Assembly: GCA_910585795.1 (NCBI GenBank)
Contig: CAJUFV010000171.1
Coordinates: 10,422 to 74,421, forward strand
DNA: 64,000 bases
Origin: an uncultured Clostridia bacterium
GTDB taxonomy: Bacteria > Bacillota > Clostridia > UBA1381
Direction of reading: 5' to 3'
Shown here piece after piece: positions 9,311 to 18,408 of this stretch. The translations under genes and the position numbers were made by a program. The notes beneath the pieces are model-generated. The model was not told the DNA's origin. It worked only from the letters and a program-made list of their open reading frames with translations, and searched no databases. The number at the start of each line of letters is the position of its first letter. The first letter of the stretch is position 1.

Positions 9311-10429
9311 TTAACTGTTGTAGTTGTTATAAACAATAATATCAGTTGCGGTTCCGTTTACTATTCTTGCAAGCGCATAGTTATAGCTATAATCACTTGT
9401 CAGCTCCGCAGCGCCTGTCTGTGAAAACGCGCTTTTTGGAATTGTTGTTCGTATATCAGCTATAGTACCTATTTCAAGCTCATATTCCTTTGCGCTGACA
9501 TCACATGTATATACAATTGTGTCCTTCTGCATATCGACCTCAACACATTTATCCTCGCTGCCTTCCTTATTTATAAGCGTAAGCGTATTACCGTCCTTTT
9601 TGCCTACTATACCAAAAGCATACTGATATTTGTCCGACGAAGCCTTTTCACCGTATTTTCTGAATGTCCATTTACCGGCAACCTTACTATCCGAAACAAA
9701 CAGCTTCTCAAAGTTTGTTCCGTAATCTGCCGTGCCCGTAGCAATGTCCGCCTCGGTTGGTCTGAATATAAAATCAACCGTCTTAATTGTATCTCCTGAC
9801 GGATTGGCCGCAAGACATATAATATCTCCCTTTTGCAGCGAAGCCACAGTTTGACCCTGCATGTATGAATATTCCTCAGGCGCTGTTGCAATCGCAAGGT
9901 CAGCCTCAATTCCTATTATTTTTTCCTCGCCATGCTGCATCAGCGTTACCGCATACATATCTTCGTTATCATTATTTACACGTGTCTCTATATCCTTTAC
10001 AAGCGCCGGAGCATAAATAGCGTCAACCTCACGCTCATAAACTGATGGATATTTTGAAGGTGATGAAGGCCCATTTGTCGGCTTCGGAGTCGCTGACGCG
10101 TCCGGTTTATCTGTCACGGACGGCTTACTTGTAGGCTTCGGAGTCGCTGACGCGTCCGGAGCCTCATTCGCTTTAACATCCATAAAAGTTTCTGTATCAA
10201 CAAAGTAAATCTTTTTCTTTGTACTATCATACTGTGACGGCACATTAATATTAAACTCGCCGTCCTCTGCTTTATACATACTGCTGTATACAAGCCTGCC
10301 GTTATCATCATAACACATAAGAATGGCTTTTGTATCATCCGCGCTTACAACACTGAACGGCTCCGCAAATGCCGTGCCGCTCATGACTGCTGAAGCCGCT
10401 AATACTAATGCCAAAATCTTTTTTTTCAT
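9311..10429 (-). CDS. Secreted protein of unknown function with Pro/Thr-rich linker
   Basis: 372 residues. A clear Sec signal peptide (MKKKILALVLAASAVMSGTAFA) means export. After a short N-terminal region of about 85 residues comes a low-complexity linker with the repeated unit PDASATPKPT, then a C-terminal region of about 240 residues predicted mostly beta by its pattern. No recognised domain. The linker repeat is visible in DNA as near-identical copies at 10077-10106 and 10131-10160. GGAAAGGGAAG lies before the ATG. It is probably a cell-surface or spore-envelope component; this is inference. Confidence 0.8.
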   Translation of the reverse strand: MKKKILALVLAASAVMSGTAFAEPFSVVSADDTKAILMCYDDNGRLVYSSMYKAEDGEFNINVPSQYDSTKKKIYFVDTETFMDVKANEAPDASATPKPTSKPSVTDKPDASATPKPTNGPSSPSKYPSVYEREVDAIYAPALVKDIETRVNNDNEDMYAVTLMQHGEEKIIGIEADLAIATAPEEYSYMQGQTVASLQKGDIICLAANPSGDTIKTVDFIFRPTEADIATGTADYGTNFEKLFVSDSKVAGKWTFRKYGEKASSDKYQYAFGIVGKKDGNTLTLINKEGSEDKCVEVDMQKDTIVYTCDVSAKEYELEIGTIADIRTTIPKSAFSQTGAAELTSDYSYNYALARIVNGTATDIIVYNNYNS

Positions 10430-10450
10430 TTTACATCTTCCCTTTCCAAA

Positions 10451-11596
10451 TTATTTAGAAATATATGAGGTTACAAACTGCTTCGCGCACCTTGCGCTTC
10501 TTCCTCCGTAATTCATCTGCCAGACTACCGCCTGTTTTTCTATATCGCCATTCATTTCTATTCCATACTTCTTCAGCATCTCAGAAACAATGTTCAGATA
10601 TTCTTTCTGCGTAGGCGCGGAAAAGACCAGACTTATCCCGAACCTTTCCGAAAGAGACAGTGTCTCCTGCATATGGTCGTTTACATGGATTTCTCCGCCC
10701 TCTCTGTCAGACCAGTTCTCACGTATAAGGTGCCTGCGATTTGATGTCGCGTATATAAGCACATTTTCAGGATTTGCCTGAAGCTGTCCTTCCATTGCCA
10801 CCTTCAGGTCTCTGTATTCCGACTCATGCTTTTCAAAAGTAAGGTCGTCTAAGAAAATTATGTACTTATTCGGACTCTCCGCCAGCTTCTTTGAAAGCTT
10901 CGGAATATCCTTTATGCAGTGCTTAGGCATTTCAATCATACGCAGTCCGTCATCACGAAACATATTCAAAAGCGCTTTTACAGATGAAGATTTTCCAGTT
11001 CCTCTGTCACCAAAAAGCAACACATTATTTGCCGCTTTTCCGTTTACAAACGCTTTTGTATTATCAATCAGGGTTTGCTTCTGATATTCAATTCCCACAA
11101 GGTCAGCAAATGTAATGGAATCCGTTTCTCCCACTCCCGTAAGCTCACCATCATATTTAAACGCAGTATATTTAGAAAGTATTCCGTTACCCAAAGTTCT
11201 GTAATGCTTTATCAAGCGGTCAAGAAGCTCGCCGGCAGATTTTGAATCTGTTATAGATTTTATGGAATTAACATATCCGTCATAAAAATCAATTTTATTT
11301 CCGGAAGGCGAATACTTAATCTGTATTGAAAACAGCTTTTTATAAACCTGCTCAATATCAAGCAGAGCAAGCTTATACAAATCATCGCCAATCTGCTTGT
11401 CCGACTGAGCCAGACGTGACAGTATATTATCATCATTCGCGAGACGCGTTGCCACATACTCCTTTATTGCACTGCTCGTAACTCCCTCTGTTTCAGAAAA
11501 TTCTATGATATTACGCAATACCGCGACATTATCCTTCTCCAGAACTCCCTTTATACAGCAATCTTTTTCTATCTTGTTAAATATAAGTAAATCCAC
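10451..11596 (-). CDS. DUF815 family AAA+ ATPase
   Basis: 381 residues. Walker A is GDRGTGKSS (residues 196-204) and Walker B FLDDLTF near residue 250. Also present are the family phrases DLVGIEYQKQTLIDNT, KYIIFLDDL and IYATSNRRHLIRENW. The N-terminal 160 residues are variable. The start is GTG 11596 behind GGAAGGTG. DUF815 proteins are widespread cytoplasmic ATPases without an assigned partner. The next gene downstream is 21 bp away, so the two may share a transcript. Confidence 0.9.
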   Translation of the reverse strand: MDLLIFNKIEKDCCIKGVLEKDNVAVLRNIIEFSETEGVTSSAIKEYVATRLANDDNILSRLAQSDKQIGDDLYKLALLDIEQVYKKLFSIQIKYSPSGNKIDFYDGYVNSIKSITDSKSAGELLDRLIKHYRTLGNGILSKYTAFKYDGELTGVGETDSITFADLVGIEYQKQTLIDNTKAFVNGKAANNVLLFGDRGTGKSSSVKALLNMFRDDGLRMIEMPKHCIKDIPKLSKKLAESPNKYIIFLDDLTFEKHESEYRDLKVAMEGQLQANPENVLIYATSNRRHLIRENWSDREGGEIHVNDHMQETLSLSERFGISLVFSAPTQKEYLNIVSEMLKKYGIEMNGDIEKQAVVWQMNYGGRSARCAKQFVTSYISK

Positions 11597-11692
11597 CTAT
11601 GTCACCTTCCACCAATCTATATCACAATTCAGTATAACATAATATTCTTAAAAATGCAACGTTCAAAATTTATTGCAATTTTTTTCTAAATT

Positions 11693-12226
11693 TTATCCCA
11701 ATATTGCTTTTGCCTTAAGAATAGCGATAGCCGTTTTTGCGTCATAGATTTTATTGCCCATTACCATACTATATAATTCATCAAGGTCATATTTCCTGAC
11801 ATTTAAAAATTCACCATCGTCAAGCTGCTGTCCTACAAATTCAAGATTTTCCGCAAGATAAATATTCAATTTCTCCTCACAATAACCTGGAGTCGCGTAA
11901 TACTCACCAAGATGTATAAACTCACCGCCTTTATAGCCTGTTTCCTCAATAAGCTCTCGTTTTCCGCACTCCAGCGGGTCCTCGCCGTACTCCAGCTTAC
12001 CAGCCGGAATTTCCAGCATCATTGAGCGCGCGGCGATTCTGTACTGCTCAACCATAAAAACCTGACGGTTTTCATCTACAGCTATAACACCCACACCGCC
12101 TGAATGCGCGATAAGCTCACGGTCTGCCGTTTTGCCGTCCGGCAGCTTAACTATTTCTTTGCGTACCTTTATTACTCTTCCGTCATAAATACTTTCCGTT
12201 GATATTGTTTTTTCCTCAAAATTCAT
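11693..12226 (-). CDS. nudF: NUDIX hydrolase, ADP-ribose pyrophosphatase type
   Basis: Hydrolyses ADP-ribose or related nucleoside diphosphate sugars. 177 residues from ATG 12226, chosen because AGGAGA lies six bases upstream; the frame opens earlier at 12256 but would overlap the preceding gene. The NUDIX box is GKLEYGEDPLECGKRELIEETGY, preceded by MLEIPA, typical of the NudF/ADPRase branch. Translation signals (GAATAGGAGAATAGC before ATG) nearly match those of the dCMP deaminase gene at 14985. Confidence 0.93.
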   Translation of the reverse strand: MNFEEKTISTESIYDGRVIKVRKEIVKLPDGKTADRELIAHSGGVGVIAVDENRQVFMVEQYRIAARSMMLEIPAGKLEYGEDPLECGKRELIEETGYKGGEFIHLGEYYATPGYCEEKLNIYLAENLEFVGQQLDDGEFLNVRKYDLDELYSMVMGNKIYDAKTAIAILKAKAILG

Positions 12227-12243
12227 AGCTATTCTCCTATTCT

Positions 12244-13305
12244 CTATTGAAAACACCTGAAAACCTCTACACTATCTGTACCATTAAAAGCATAATATCT
12301 GCTTTTACGCTCCCACATACCGCAATAAGAATTTGTTATATATCCATAATCATATGTAATTTTGCCATTTTCCCATTCACCAGCGCTTATATCAAGTCTT
12401 CCATAAGAATTAAAAAACGTATAAATGCCCATTCCGTCATGTTTACCGTTCTCAAACATTCCATTATATGTACTGTAGCCTCTGTCTGACACCATATTTA
12501 CATATTCCATCCAAATCCTTCCGTATCCATCGGGTCTCCCATTCTTTAATTCACCTTTATAATAGACACAAGCGCCTTCTCTCCCTATCAGCTCCGGAAG
12601 CGGAGGAGGATATAAATTGTCATCTACCAAACCACCACCACGAACTGAAAATTCATTTTTCCAATAGTCCTGGTCTATATATACATCTACTTTTTTTCCG
12701 TCCATATCATACGCAATAAAACTACCCATAACTTTTTGGACAATATAACATTCTGTCTCACAATTTCCAACATCAAGCTCCATTGTAACCACAGCGGCTT
12801 TCTCATCCCAAACATATCTTCCGAAACGCTGTAATTCATCAATCATAATAACAGTATTTCCCTCAATATTATAGGAATTAAGCTCCTCTCCGTCAATATA
12901 CACCTTTATATCAGTATATAATACATTAAGCTCCTCGTATCTGGGAAGCTTCATTGTATGGTTTGGTCTTTTAAAAGAATCACGGTTAAATTGACTATAT
13001 TCTTTCTCTTCAAACTCATTTTTGTATTCATCAATCAACACAGGCAATTCATCATAATTCCTTGTTATATTAACAACTCGATTTTCCGCGTCCCATTCCA
13101 CATCAAAGCCGTATTTGTCTAAATCTGCCGACCTTATATAAGTATAGCCGTTGATATTATAGTTGTCGATTGGCTGATAAAATATATACGCGCATATATC
13201 CGGCCTTACCGCAGTATTTACCACATCTCCTATTTCATATGCACTTACCGCATTACCGAATATCAACAAGCTTACCGCCGCTATTATTAGTTTTTTTATA
13301 CTCAT
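12244..13305 (-). CDS. Secreted stalk-domain protein with MORN-type repeats
   Basis: 353 residues with a signal peptide (MSIKKLIIAAVSLLIFGNAVSA). Residues about 40-180 hold two copper-amine-oxidase-N-like 'stalk' modules (NINGYTYIRSADLDKYGFDV; DGEELNSYNIEGNTVIMIDE). The C-terminal third has MORN-like repeats: YKGELKNGRPDGYGRIW, YNGMFENGKHDGMGIYTF and AGEWENGKITYDYG. MORN repeats usually mediate membrane or partner contacts. The start overlaps the methyltransferase gene by four bases (ATGA) and has AAAGGAG, so it is translationally coupled to that gene. The combination is uncommon; function unknown. Confidence 0.82.
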   Translation of the reverse strand: MSIKKLIIAAVSLLIFGNAVSAYEIGDVVNTAVRPDICAYIFYQPIDNYNINGYTYIRSADLDKYGFDVEWDAENRVVNITRNYDELPVLIDEYKNEFEEKEYSQFNRDSFKRPNHTMKLPRYEELNVLYTDIKVYIDGEELNSYNIEGNTVIMIDELQRFGRYVWDEKAAVVTMELDVGNCETECYIVQKVMGSFIAYDMDGKKVDVYIDQDYWKNEFSVRGGGLVDDNLYPPPLPELIGREGACVYYKGELKNGRPDGYGRIWMEYVNMVSDRGYSTYNGMFENGKHDGMGIYTFFNSYGRLDISAGEWENGKITYDYGYITNSYCGMWERKSRYYAFNGTDSVEVFRCFQ

Positions 13306-14450
13306 ATCTCCTTTAAAAAACGTTCAATAGCAGGATTTACATTTAGCATATGCTTTAAATTTTCATAATCACGCGCGGATTTTTCATTTTTTTTTCCTGT
13401 ATAAACAGCTCTTATCATAATATTTTTGGGTGTTTCAAGCGGTGAAATATACTCAATCATACTAACCTTATATCCCACGCCTTCAAGATATGCCGCTCGT
13501 ATACCGTCCGTAAGCGTATCCGCAAGACGCGCTTTTAAGATGCCATGCTTCGTAATAGCCTCAAACGGCTCATATGAATATTGCTTTAAAATATCCTTAT
13601 GACAGCATGGCACTGAAACTATGGCGCGGGATTTTAGACGTATTCCAAGTCCCAGAGCCATATCGGTAGCAGTATCGCACGCGTGCAGAGACACGACTAT
13701 ATCCGGACGAATTGCGGGTGTATACTCCGTCAAATCCGCCTGTATAAATTTCATATTATTGTATCCAAGATTTTTCGCCATACGTTTTGACGCGTCAATA
13801 ACGACAGGTGAATAATCGACGCAAATAAAATGACACTTCTTTTTAAGTATTTCCCTCATATAAAAATTAAGAACAAAGGACAAATAGCTTTTTCCGCAGG
13901 CAGCGTCGAGTATAACATACTCGTCACGCTCACCGATTTCTTTCAGAACACCCTGCATCAGTTCCACAAAATAATCAATCTGATTATATTTACGGATTTT
14001 ATCGTTCTTAATTTTCCCGTTCTTTGCCAGTATTCCTATTTCCGTCAGTAAATCCTTCGCCAACGCCGGATTTACCACATATTCACGTCCTGTCTGAACA
14101 ACGCTCGTCTTACTGACCTCCGAGGCAGTATCTTCATGACGCATAGTAACCTTTTTGTCACTGGCGTCAATCACTATTCTTGCGCCGCGCTCACTGTAAA
14201 TTATCTGCGCCTCATCATATTTGGGCAGTTCATCCGAAAGTATACTCCATATACCATCTATATTCATCTTACGTTTTACCGCCTGATAATCAAGAGTAAC
14301 ATCACCGTCATATAATATCTTTGCCGGAAAAGCTTTCGTTCCTGATTTTAAATTTATAGTTATATCCGTAAAAAAATCTTTATTTTCATCCATACGGGAA
14401 AGCAATCCCGAAAAAAACAAATTTATTTTGGATACTGTTTTCTTGTTCAT
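13302..14450 (-). CDS. Class I SAM-dependent methyltransferase (Methyltransf_32-like)
   Basis: 382 residues. The SAM-binding motif is ILDAACGKSYLSFVLNFYM. It is followed by CVDYSPVVIDASKRMAKNLGY, then DIVVSLHACDTATDMALGLGI and SVPCCHKDIL. The H-A-C-D and P-C-C-H-K pair is typical of PF13679 (METTL25/RRNAD1-like) proteins. The N-terminal 130 residues are a poorly conserved recognition part. GAGGAATTG precedes ATG 14450. The substrate is unknown, with RNA likely by analogy. Its stop overlaps the next start by four bases. Confidence 0.87.
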   Translation of the reverse strand: MNKKTVSKINLFFSGLLSRMDENKDFFTDITINLKSGTKAFPAKILYDGDVTLDYQAVKRKMNIDGIWSILSDELPKYDEAQIIYSERGARIVIDASDKKVTMRHEDTASEVSKTSVVQTGREYVVNPALAKDLLTEIGILAKNGKIKNDKIRKYNQIDYFVELMQGVLKEIGERDEYVILDAACGKSYLSFVLNFYMREILKKKCHFICVDYSPVVIDASKRMAKNLGYNNMKFIQADLTEYTPAIRPDIVVSLHACDTATDMALGLGIRLKSRAIVSVPCCHKDILKQYSYEPFEAITKHGILKARLADTLTDGIRAAYLEGVGYKVSMIEYISPLETPKNIMIRAVYTGKKNEKSARDYENLKHMLNVNPAIERFLKEI

Positions 14451-14472
14451 ATCAATTCCTCATTTATCAAAA

Positions 14473-14494
14473 CGGACTGTTTTTAAACAGTCCG
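14473..14494 (-). terminator. Terminator of the dCMP deaminase gene
   Basis: CGGACTGTTT / AAACAGTCCG, a perfect 10-bp stem, is followed on the minus strand by TTTTGATAA, just after the stop at 14503. Confidence 0.75.
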
Positions 14495-14502
14495 AAATAT
14501 TT

Positions 14503-14985
14503 TTATAAATCGATGGTCAGCCTTCTGCCTGTAGGCTGATAGCGGCGATACTTTGCCCCTACCATATCAAACATTCTCTTTGACGCAATAGTATTAGAAG
14601 AATCAGCGTATTTATCAGACATATATACTATTTCACGTATACCGGACTGGATAATAGCCTTGGCGCACTCATTACACGGAAACAGAGTTACATACAACTT
14701 AGCTTCTTCTAATGAGCCGGAGCTTCTGTTTAAAATCGCGTTCAACTCCGCGTGGCAGACGTACATGTATTTTGTATCCACAGGGTCAGCCGCTTCACGC
14801 TCCCACGGCATAGAGTCATCATTACAGCCTATAGGCATACCGTTGTAGCCGAGAGACAGAATTTTATTTTCATTACTGACTATACATGCGCCCACCTGGG
14901 TATTGCTGTCCTTCGACCTCTGTGCGCTCAAAAGCGCAATACCCATAAAATATTCGTCCCATGATATGTAGTCATTTCGTTTCAT
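14503..14985 (-). CDS. Deoxycytidylate (dCMP) deaminase
   Basis: Zinc enzyme converting dCMP to dUMP for dTTP synthesis. The zinc ligands are HAELNAI and PCNECAKAI. The N-terminus SWDEYFMGIALLSAQRSKDSNTQVGACIV is typical of ComEB/dCMP deaminases. 160 residues from ATG 14985, which has AGGAGA seven bases upstream; the longer frame to 15024 overlaps the previous gene and lacks a ribosome binding site. It follows a secreted stalk-domain protein gene so closely that the ribosome binding site starts at that gene's stop codon. Confidence 0.95.
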   Translation of the reverse strand: MKRNDYISWDEYFMGIALLSAQRSKDSNTQVGACIVSNENKILSLGYNGMPIGCNDDSMPWEREAADPVDTKYMYVCHAELNAILNRSSGSLEEAKLYVTLFPCNECAKAIIQSGIREIVYMSDKYADSSNTIASKRMFDMVGAKYRRYQPTGRRLTIDL

Positions 14986-14995
14986 TGCTATTCTC

Positions 14996-15946
14996 CTATT
15001 CCCAAAATACTGTATCATCTCCACTCATTTCCCAATTAGCTGGGTTTGTAGAGTTTTTGTTAAAATTTATACTTTTATTATATGTATCCTGAGGTGTTTT
15101 CCATTTGAAAATAAAACTTATTCTTTCATCACTATTTTCTAATATCTCAAAATCATCTATATAACTACTTCGCCATATGTGATGTTTTACAGTTTCATTT
15201 GTTTTGTAATTATATATTGTAAGCACACTCCAATTAGTAGCGTTACCAGCTTCATAATTTACATAATATATATATTCATCATCAATGTATGCTCTATGCA
15301 ACATAGAAAATCTAGTAAGATTTTCTCCGTCCTGTGTATTTTCGTTATTATTAAATGAAAGCTTTGTAATATAGCCATATGGTCCATACTTATAAGGATA
15401 GCTGTCAACAGTACCGCAAATATCACTGTTCAGTAATTTTACAAAATAAATCGCGTCATCAGTTATACCAATATCGTCTGAGCCTATTTGATATATGCGT
15501 TCAAAGCCTCTTATTTTATCTTTTACTCCAAGATAAGAAATATCACAATACTCTTTATCATATGAATTATATACGCTGGCTTTAAACTTATAATAAGTCC
15601 ATACATTTCCGTTTTTGTCAGGCTTTTCAGCAACCGCTTTCACGTCCTTTTGCTCACCTGTCATTGACACCGTTTTACTGTCGCCGTTCCAGTATATTTT
15701 CTGTCCATTAAGCTCTCCCAGCTTCCGCATTGGCAGATACGTTGTACCTTTGTACAATATACTTGACGGCACTGCTTCGCCGTCATCAAGCTCTATATCC
15801 TCGCCCCACTGCATTCTGTCGGCTCCGCTAACATTTATACGTACCTGATTGAACAATAAATCTATATTCTCCGCCACCGCAGGAAGCGCGGACAATATCG
15901 CACCGATTAAAAGACCTGTGATAACACCCTTTATATAATTTTTCAC
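14996..15946 (-). CDS. Secreted stalk-domain protein
   Basis: 316 residues from GTG 15946, which has GGGAGG upstream. Signal peptide MKNYIKGVITGLLIGAILSALPAVA. Residues 30-100 form a copper-amine-oxidase-N-like stalk domain (QVRINVSGADRM, ILYKGTTYLPMRKLGELNGQKIYWNGDSKTVSM). The rest is a beta-rich region with repeated YIDDEYIYYVNY / DDAIYFVKL phrases, resembling a DUF5050-like propeller fragment. Probably displayed at the cell surface. It directly precedes the dCMP deaminase gene, though the functions look unrelated. Confidence 0.82.
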   Translation of the reverse strand: MKNYIKGVITGLLIGAILSALPAVAENIDLLFNQVRINVSGADRMQWGEDIELDDGEAVPSSILYKGTTYLPMRKLGELNGQKIYWNGDSKTVSMTGEQKDVKAVAEKPDKNGNVWTYYKFKASVYNSYDKEYCDISYLGVKDKIRGFERIYQIGSDDIGITDDAIYFVKLLNSDICGTVDSYPYKYGPYGYITKLSFNNNENTQDGENLTRFSMLHRAYIDDEYIYYVNYEAGNATNWSVLTIYNYKTNETVKHHIWRSSYIDDFEILENSDERISFIFKWKTPQDTYNKSINFNKNSTNPANWEMSGDDTVFWE

Positions 15947-15986
15947 GCTTACCTCCCGCGGTCATCGTATATATCATCTTATAATA

Positions 15987-17159
15987 TTAATGGTGGAAAA
16001 GACGTATCCCTGTAAATGCCATTGCAATATTATATTTATTACAGGTTCCTATAACGTTATCATCACGAATTGAACCGCCCGGCTGCGCAATCACTGTAAC
16101 ACCAGACTTCTTTGCCCTCTCGATATTATCACCGAACGGGAAAAACGCGTCTGAACCAAGCGCAACATCCGTGTTTTTGTCAAGCCATGCCCTCTGTTCT
16201 TCCTTCGTGAATACATCTGGTTTTATCTTAAAGGTTTTTTCCCATACTCCGTCAGCAAGCACATCCATATATTCATCGGAAATATAGACATCAATCGCGT
16301 TATCTCTGTCCGCGCGTTTAATACCATCCACAAATTGCAGCGAAAGCACCTGCGGAGCCTGACGAAGCCACCATATATCAGCCTTATTTCCCGCAAGACG
16401 CGTACAATGTATTCTTGACTGCTGACCGGCTCCAATACCTATTGCCTGTCCGTCCTTAACGTAACAAACACTGTTGGACTGTGTATACTTTAGTGTAATC
16501 AGCGCAATTTTAAGGTCACGTTTAGCCTCTTCTGACAGGCTTTTATTATCAGTAACAATATTTGATAAAAGCTCATCATTAATATCAAGCTCATTTCTGC
16601 CCTGTTCAAAGGTTACTCCGAAAACCTGCTTGCATTCAATTTCTGCCGGAATATAGTTTTCATCTATTTTAATAATATTGTAATTACCGTTTTTCTTCGC
16701 CTTTAATATTTCAAGGGCTTCGTCACTATATGCCGGAGCAATTACGCCGTCTGAAACTTCTTTTTTTATCAACAGCGCAGTTGCTTTGTCACATTCATCA
16801 GAAAGAGCAATAAAATCGCCAAATGATGACATTCTGTCCGCTCCTCTTGCTCGGGCATAAGCGTTCGCAAGCGGTGTAAGCTCCACATCGTCAACAAAAT
16901 AAATCTTTTTAAGCGTGTCGCTTAAAGGAAGTCCGACTGCCGCTCCGGCAGGTGACACATGCTTAAACGAAGCGGCGGCGGGAAGTCCCGCTGCTTTTTT
17001 CAGCTCCTTTACAAGCTGCCATCCGTTAAGCGCATCAAGCAGATTTATATATCCCGGCTTTCCGCATATTACTTCAAACGGCAAGCTGCCGCTTTCCATA
17101 AATACTCTCGATGGCTTTTGATTCGGATTACAGCCGTATTTTAATTGCATTTCATTCAT
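15987..17159 (-). CDS. purH: AICAR formyltransferase (stand-alone, no IMP cyclohydrolase domain)
   Basis: Transfers a formyl group from 10-formyl-THF to AICAR, the ninth step of purine synthesis. The 390 residues correspond only to the transformylase half of PurH. The catalytic Lys-His is in AASFKHVSPAGAAVG, and the C-terminus has GSDAFFPFGDN and VTVIAQPGGSIRDDNVI. The usual N-terminal MGS-like IMP cyclohydrolase domain is absent. That step is supplied by the PurO-type gene two positions upstream in the same operon. AAAGGGA precedes ATG 17159. The one-domain form is known in Clostridia. Confidence 0.94.
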   Translation of the reverse strand: MNEMQLKYGCNPNQKPSRVFMESGSLPFEVICGKPGYINLLDALNGWQLVKELKKAAGLPAAASFKHVSPAGAAVGLPLSDTLKKIYFVDDVELTPLANAYARARGADRMSSFGDFIALSDECDKATALLIKKEVSDGVIAPAYSDEALEILKAKKNGNYNIIKIDENYIPAEIECKQVFGVTFEQGRNELDINDELLSNIVTDNKSLSEEAKRDLKIALITLKYTQSNSVCYVKDGQAIGIGAGQQSRIHCTRLAGNKADIWWLRQAPQVLSLQFVDGIKRADRDNAIDVYISDEYMDVLADGVWEKTFKIKPDVFTKEEQRAWLDKNTDVALGSDAFFPFGDNIERAKKSGVTVIAQPGGSIRDDNVIGTCNKYNIAMAFTGIRLFHH

Positions 17160-17180
17160 TTTATATCGTCCCTTTCATTT

Positions 17181-17564
17181 TTATTGTAAACTTTTATAAT
17201 ATTTAATAACAACATATTCATTATAATCCTCCGGACTTACTTTATTGTAATCACTCGGAAATACAGCAAAATCGTCCCAATCTTTAAAAAATGGAGAAAT
17301 ATCAATATTTTTCAATTTTCTATCAGTATTATTCTCCTGAATGTATTGATACACACTTTCATAACCACCATCATATTTAATTACGCGTTCACCTATAATA
17401 TGAAATTCATATACATCTAACAAACAGACCTTTGTTTCTATTTCTGTACTGCTCATAGGAACTTCTATGCTTTTTAATTTACAATATATTGGAACACGCC
17501 ACAACAATATAATCGCAATAATAAATACAATTGTAATTATAATAATTTTTAATACCTTTTTCAT
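17181..17564 (-). CDS. Small single-pass membrane protein, unknown function
   Basis: 127 residues. One N-terminal transmembrane helix (VLKIIIITIVFIIAIILLW) is followed by an acidic, tyrosine-rich outside domain. No recognised family. It lies six bases after the purO-type gene and 21 bases before the AICAR transformylase gene, so it rides in the purine operon. The ribosome binding site is weak (AAGTGAT). It may be an accessory gene inserted in the operon. Confidence 0.65.
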   Translation of the reverse strand: MKKVLKIIIITIVFIIAIILLWRVPIYCKLKSIEVPMSSTEIETKVCLLDVYEFHIIGERVIKYDGGYESVYQYIQENNTDRKLKNIDISPFFKDWDDFAVFPSDYNKVSPEDYNEYVVIKYYKSLQ

Positions 17565-17569
17565 ATCAC

Positions 17570-18283
17570 TTATATATTCTTATTTACGATTTTCGATTTC
17601 ACCTCGCCTGTTTCCAAATCAATAAACCGCACAAAAAGCGACACCTTATTATCCTCATTAAGAGCGCTCCATAGACCGTCTGTAAACTCGTCAATATCGT
17701 TTGGAATACCTACCAGCTTCGGCTCACCCTCAAATGACGGAAGCGGATTACCGTCACCCATATATGTATGTATAAAATGACCGTCACCGGCAATCGGAGC
17801 TTTATATGAAAATGTGTATCGCTGACACGACTCAGGATTTCCGTTTGCGCTCTTTAATATAGACATCGCATAATTAAATCCACCGTCCTCCGCTTTTATA
17901 ATACCTGAAATTCTCGGTGTATAGTTCGGAGCGTCGTCCTCAAACTCACGTACGCGAAGAGACTGCTCAAATGTCATCTGCTGGTCCATAAGCTCATAAA
18001 TAGTATCTGTCTGGTCACCGTTTGTAACTATGGTCTTATTTCCAAGAACACGTACAGGAGCATAAATAATCAAATGAGGGTCTGACAATTTTGACGGGTC
18101 AAACGCCTGTGTGCGTATACCGTCACCATCCTCAACAAACACACGGTTACGGCTGTTTACGCTTCTTCCCATAATGAAATAAGCTGTAACAGCACTTTTG
18201 CCGTCCTCGCTTTTTCCTATCACAATACCTCTGCCGGGATACGAGTTAGCTTTTAATTCCTCGTAAATATCAATTTTTTTCAT
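17570..18283 (-). CDS. purO: IMP cyclohydrolase, PurO type
   Basis: Closes the ring of FAICAR to give IMP, the last step of the pathway. 237 residues, matching the stand-alone archaeal-type cyclohydrolase (PF07826) rather than the PurH N-domain. Marks: NSYPGRGIVIG near residue 16, YFIMGRSVNSRNRVF, then DPSLIIY-like and FNYAMSILKS. AAAAGGAG lies seven bases before ATG 18283. Together with the stand-alone AICAR transformylase it replaces bifunctional PurH. Both genes being in one operon supports the pairing. Confidence 0.92.
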   Translation of the reverse strand: MKKIDIYEELKANSYPGRGIVIGKSEDGKSAVTAYFIMGRSVNSRNRVFVEDGDGIRTQAFDPSKLSDPHLIIYAPVRVLGNKTIVTNGDQTDTIYELMDQQMTFEQSLRVREFEDDAPNYTPRISGIIKAEDGGFNYAMSILKSANGNPESCQRYTFSYKAPIAGDGHFIHTYMGDGNPLPSFEGEPKLVGIPNDIDEFTDGLWSALNEDNKVSLFVRFIDLETGEVKSKIVNKNI

Positions 18284-18408
18284 TTTATTTCTCCTTTTCT
18301 TATATTAATAATATTAATGCCCATGAAAATATCTGTATGAAAACCAATAAAAACATCCGACCATAAATAAACAAAATAAATAATATAAGTTCATTTATAT
18401 GCGCTTTT

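Noticed and set aside
10077..10160. Direct repeat as a possible mobile-element mark
   Set aside because: The two copies encode the repeated PDASATPKPT linker of a secreted protein and are simply coding repeats.
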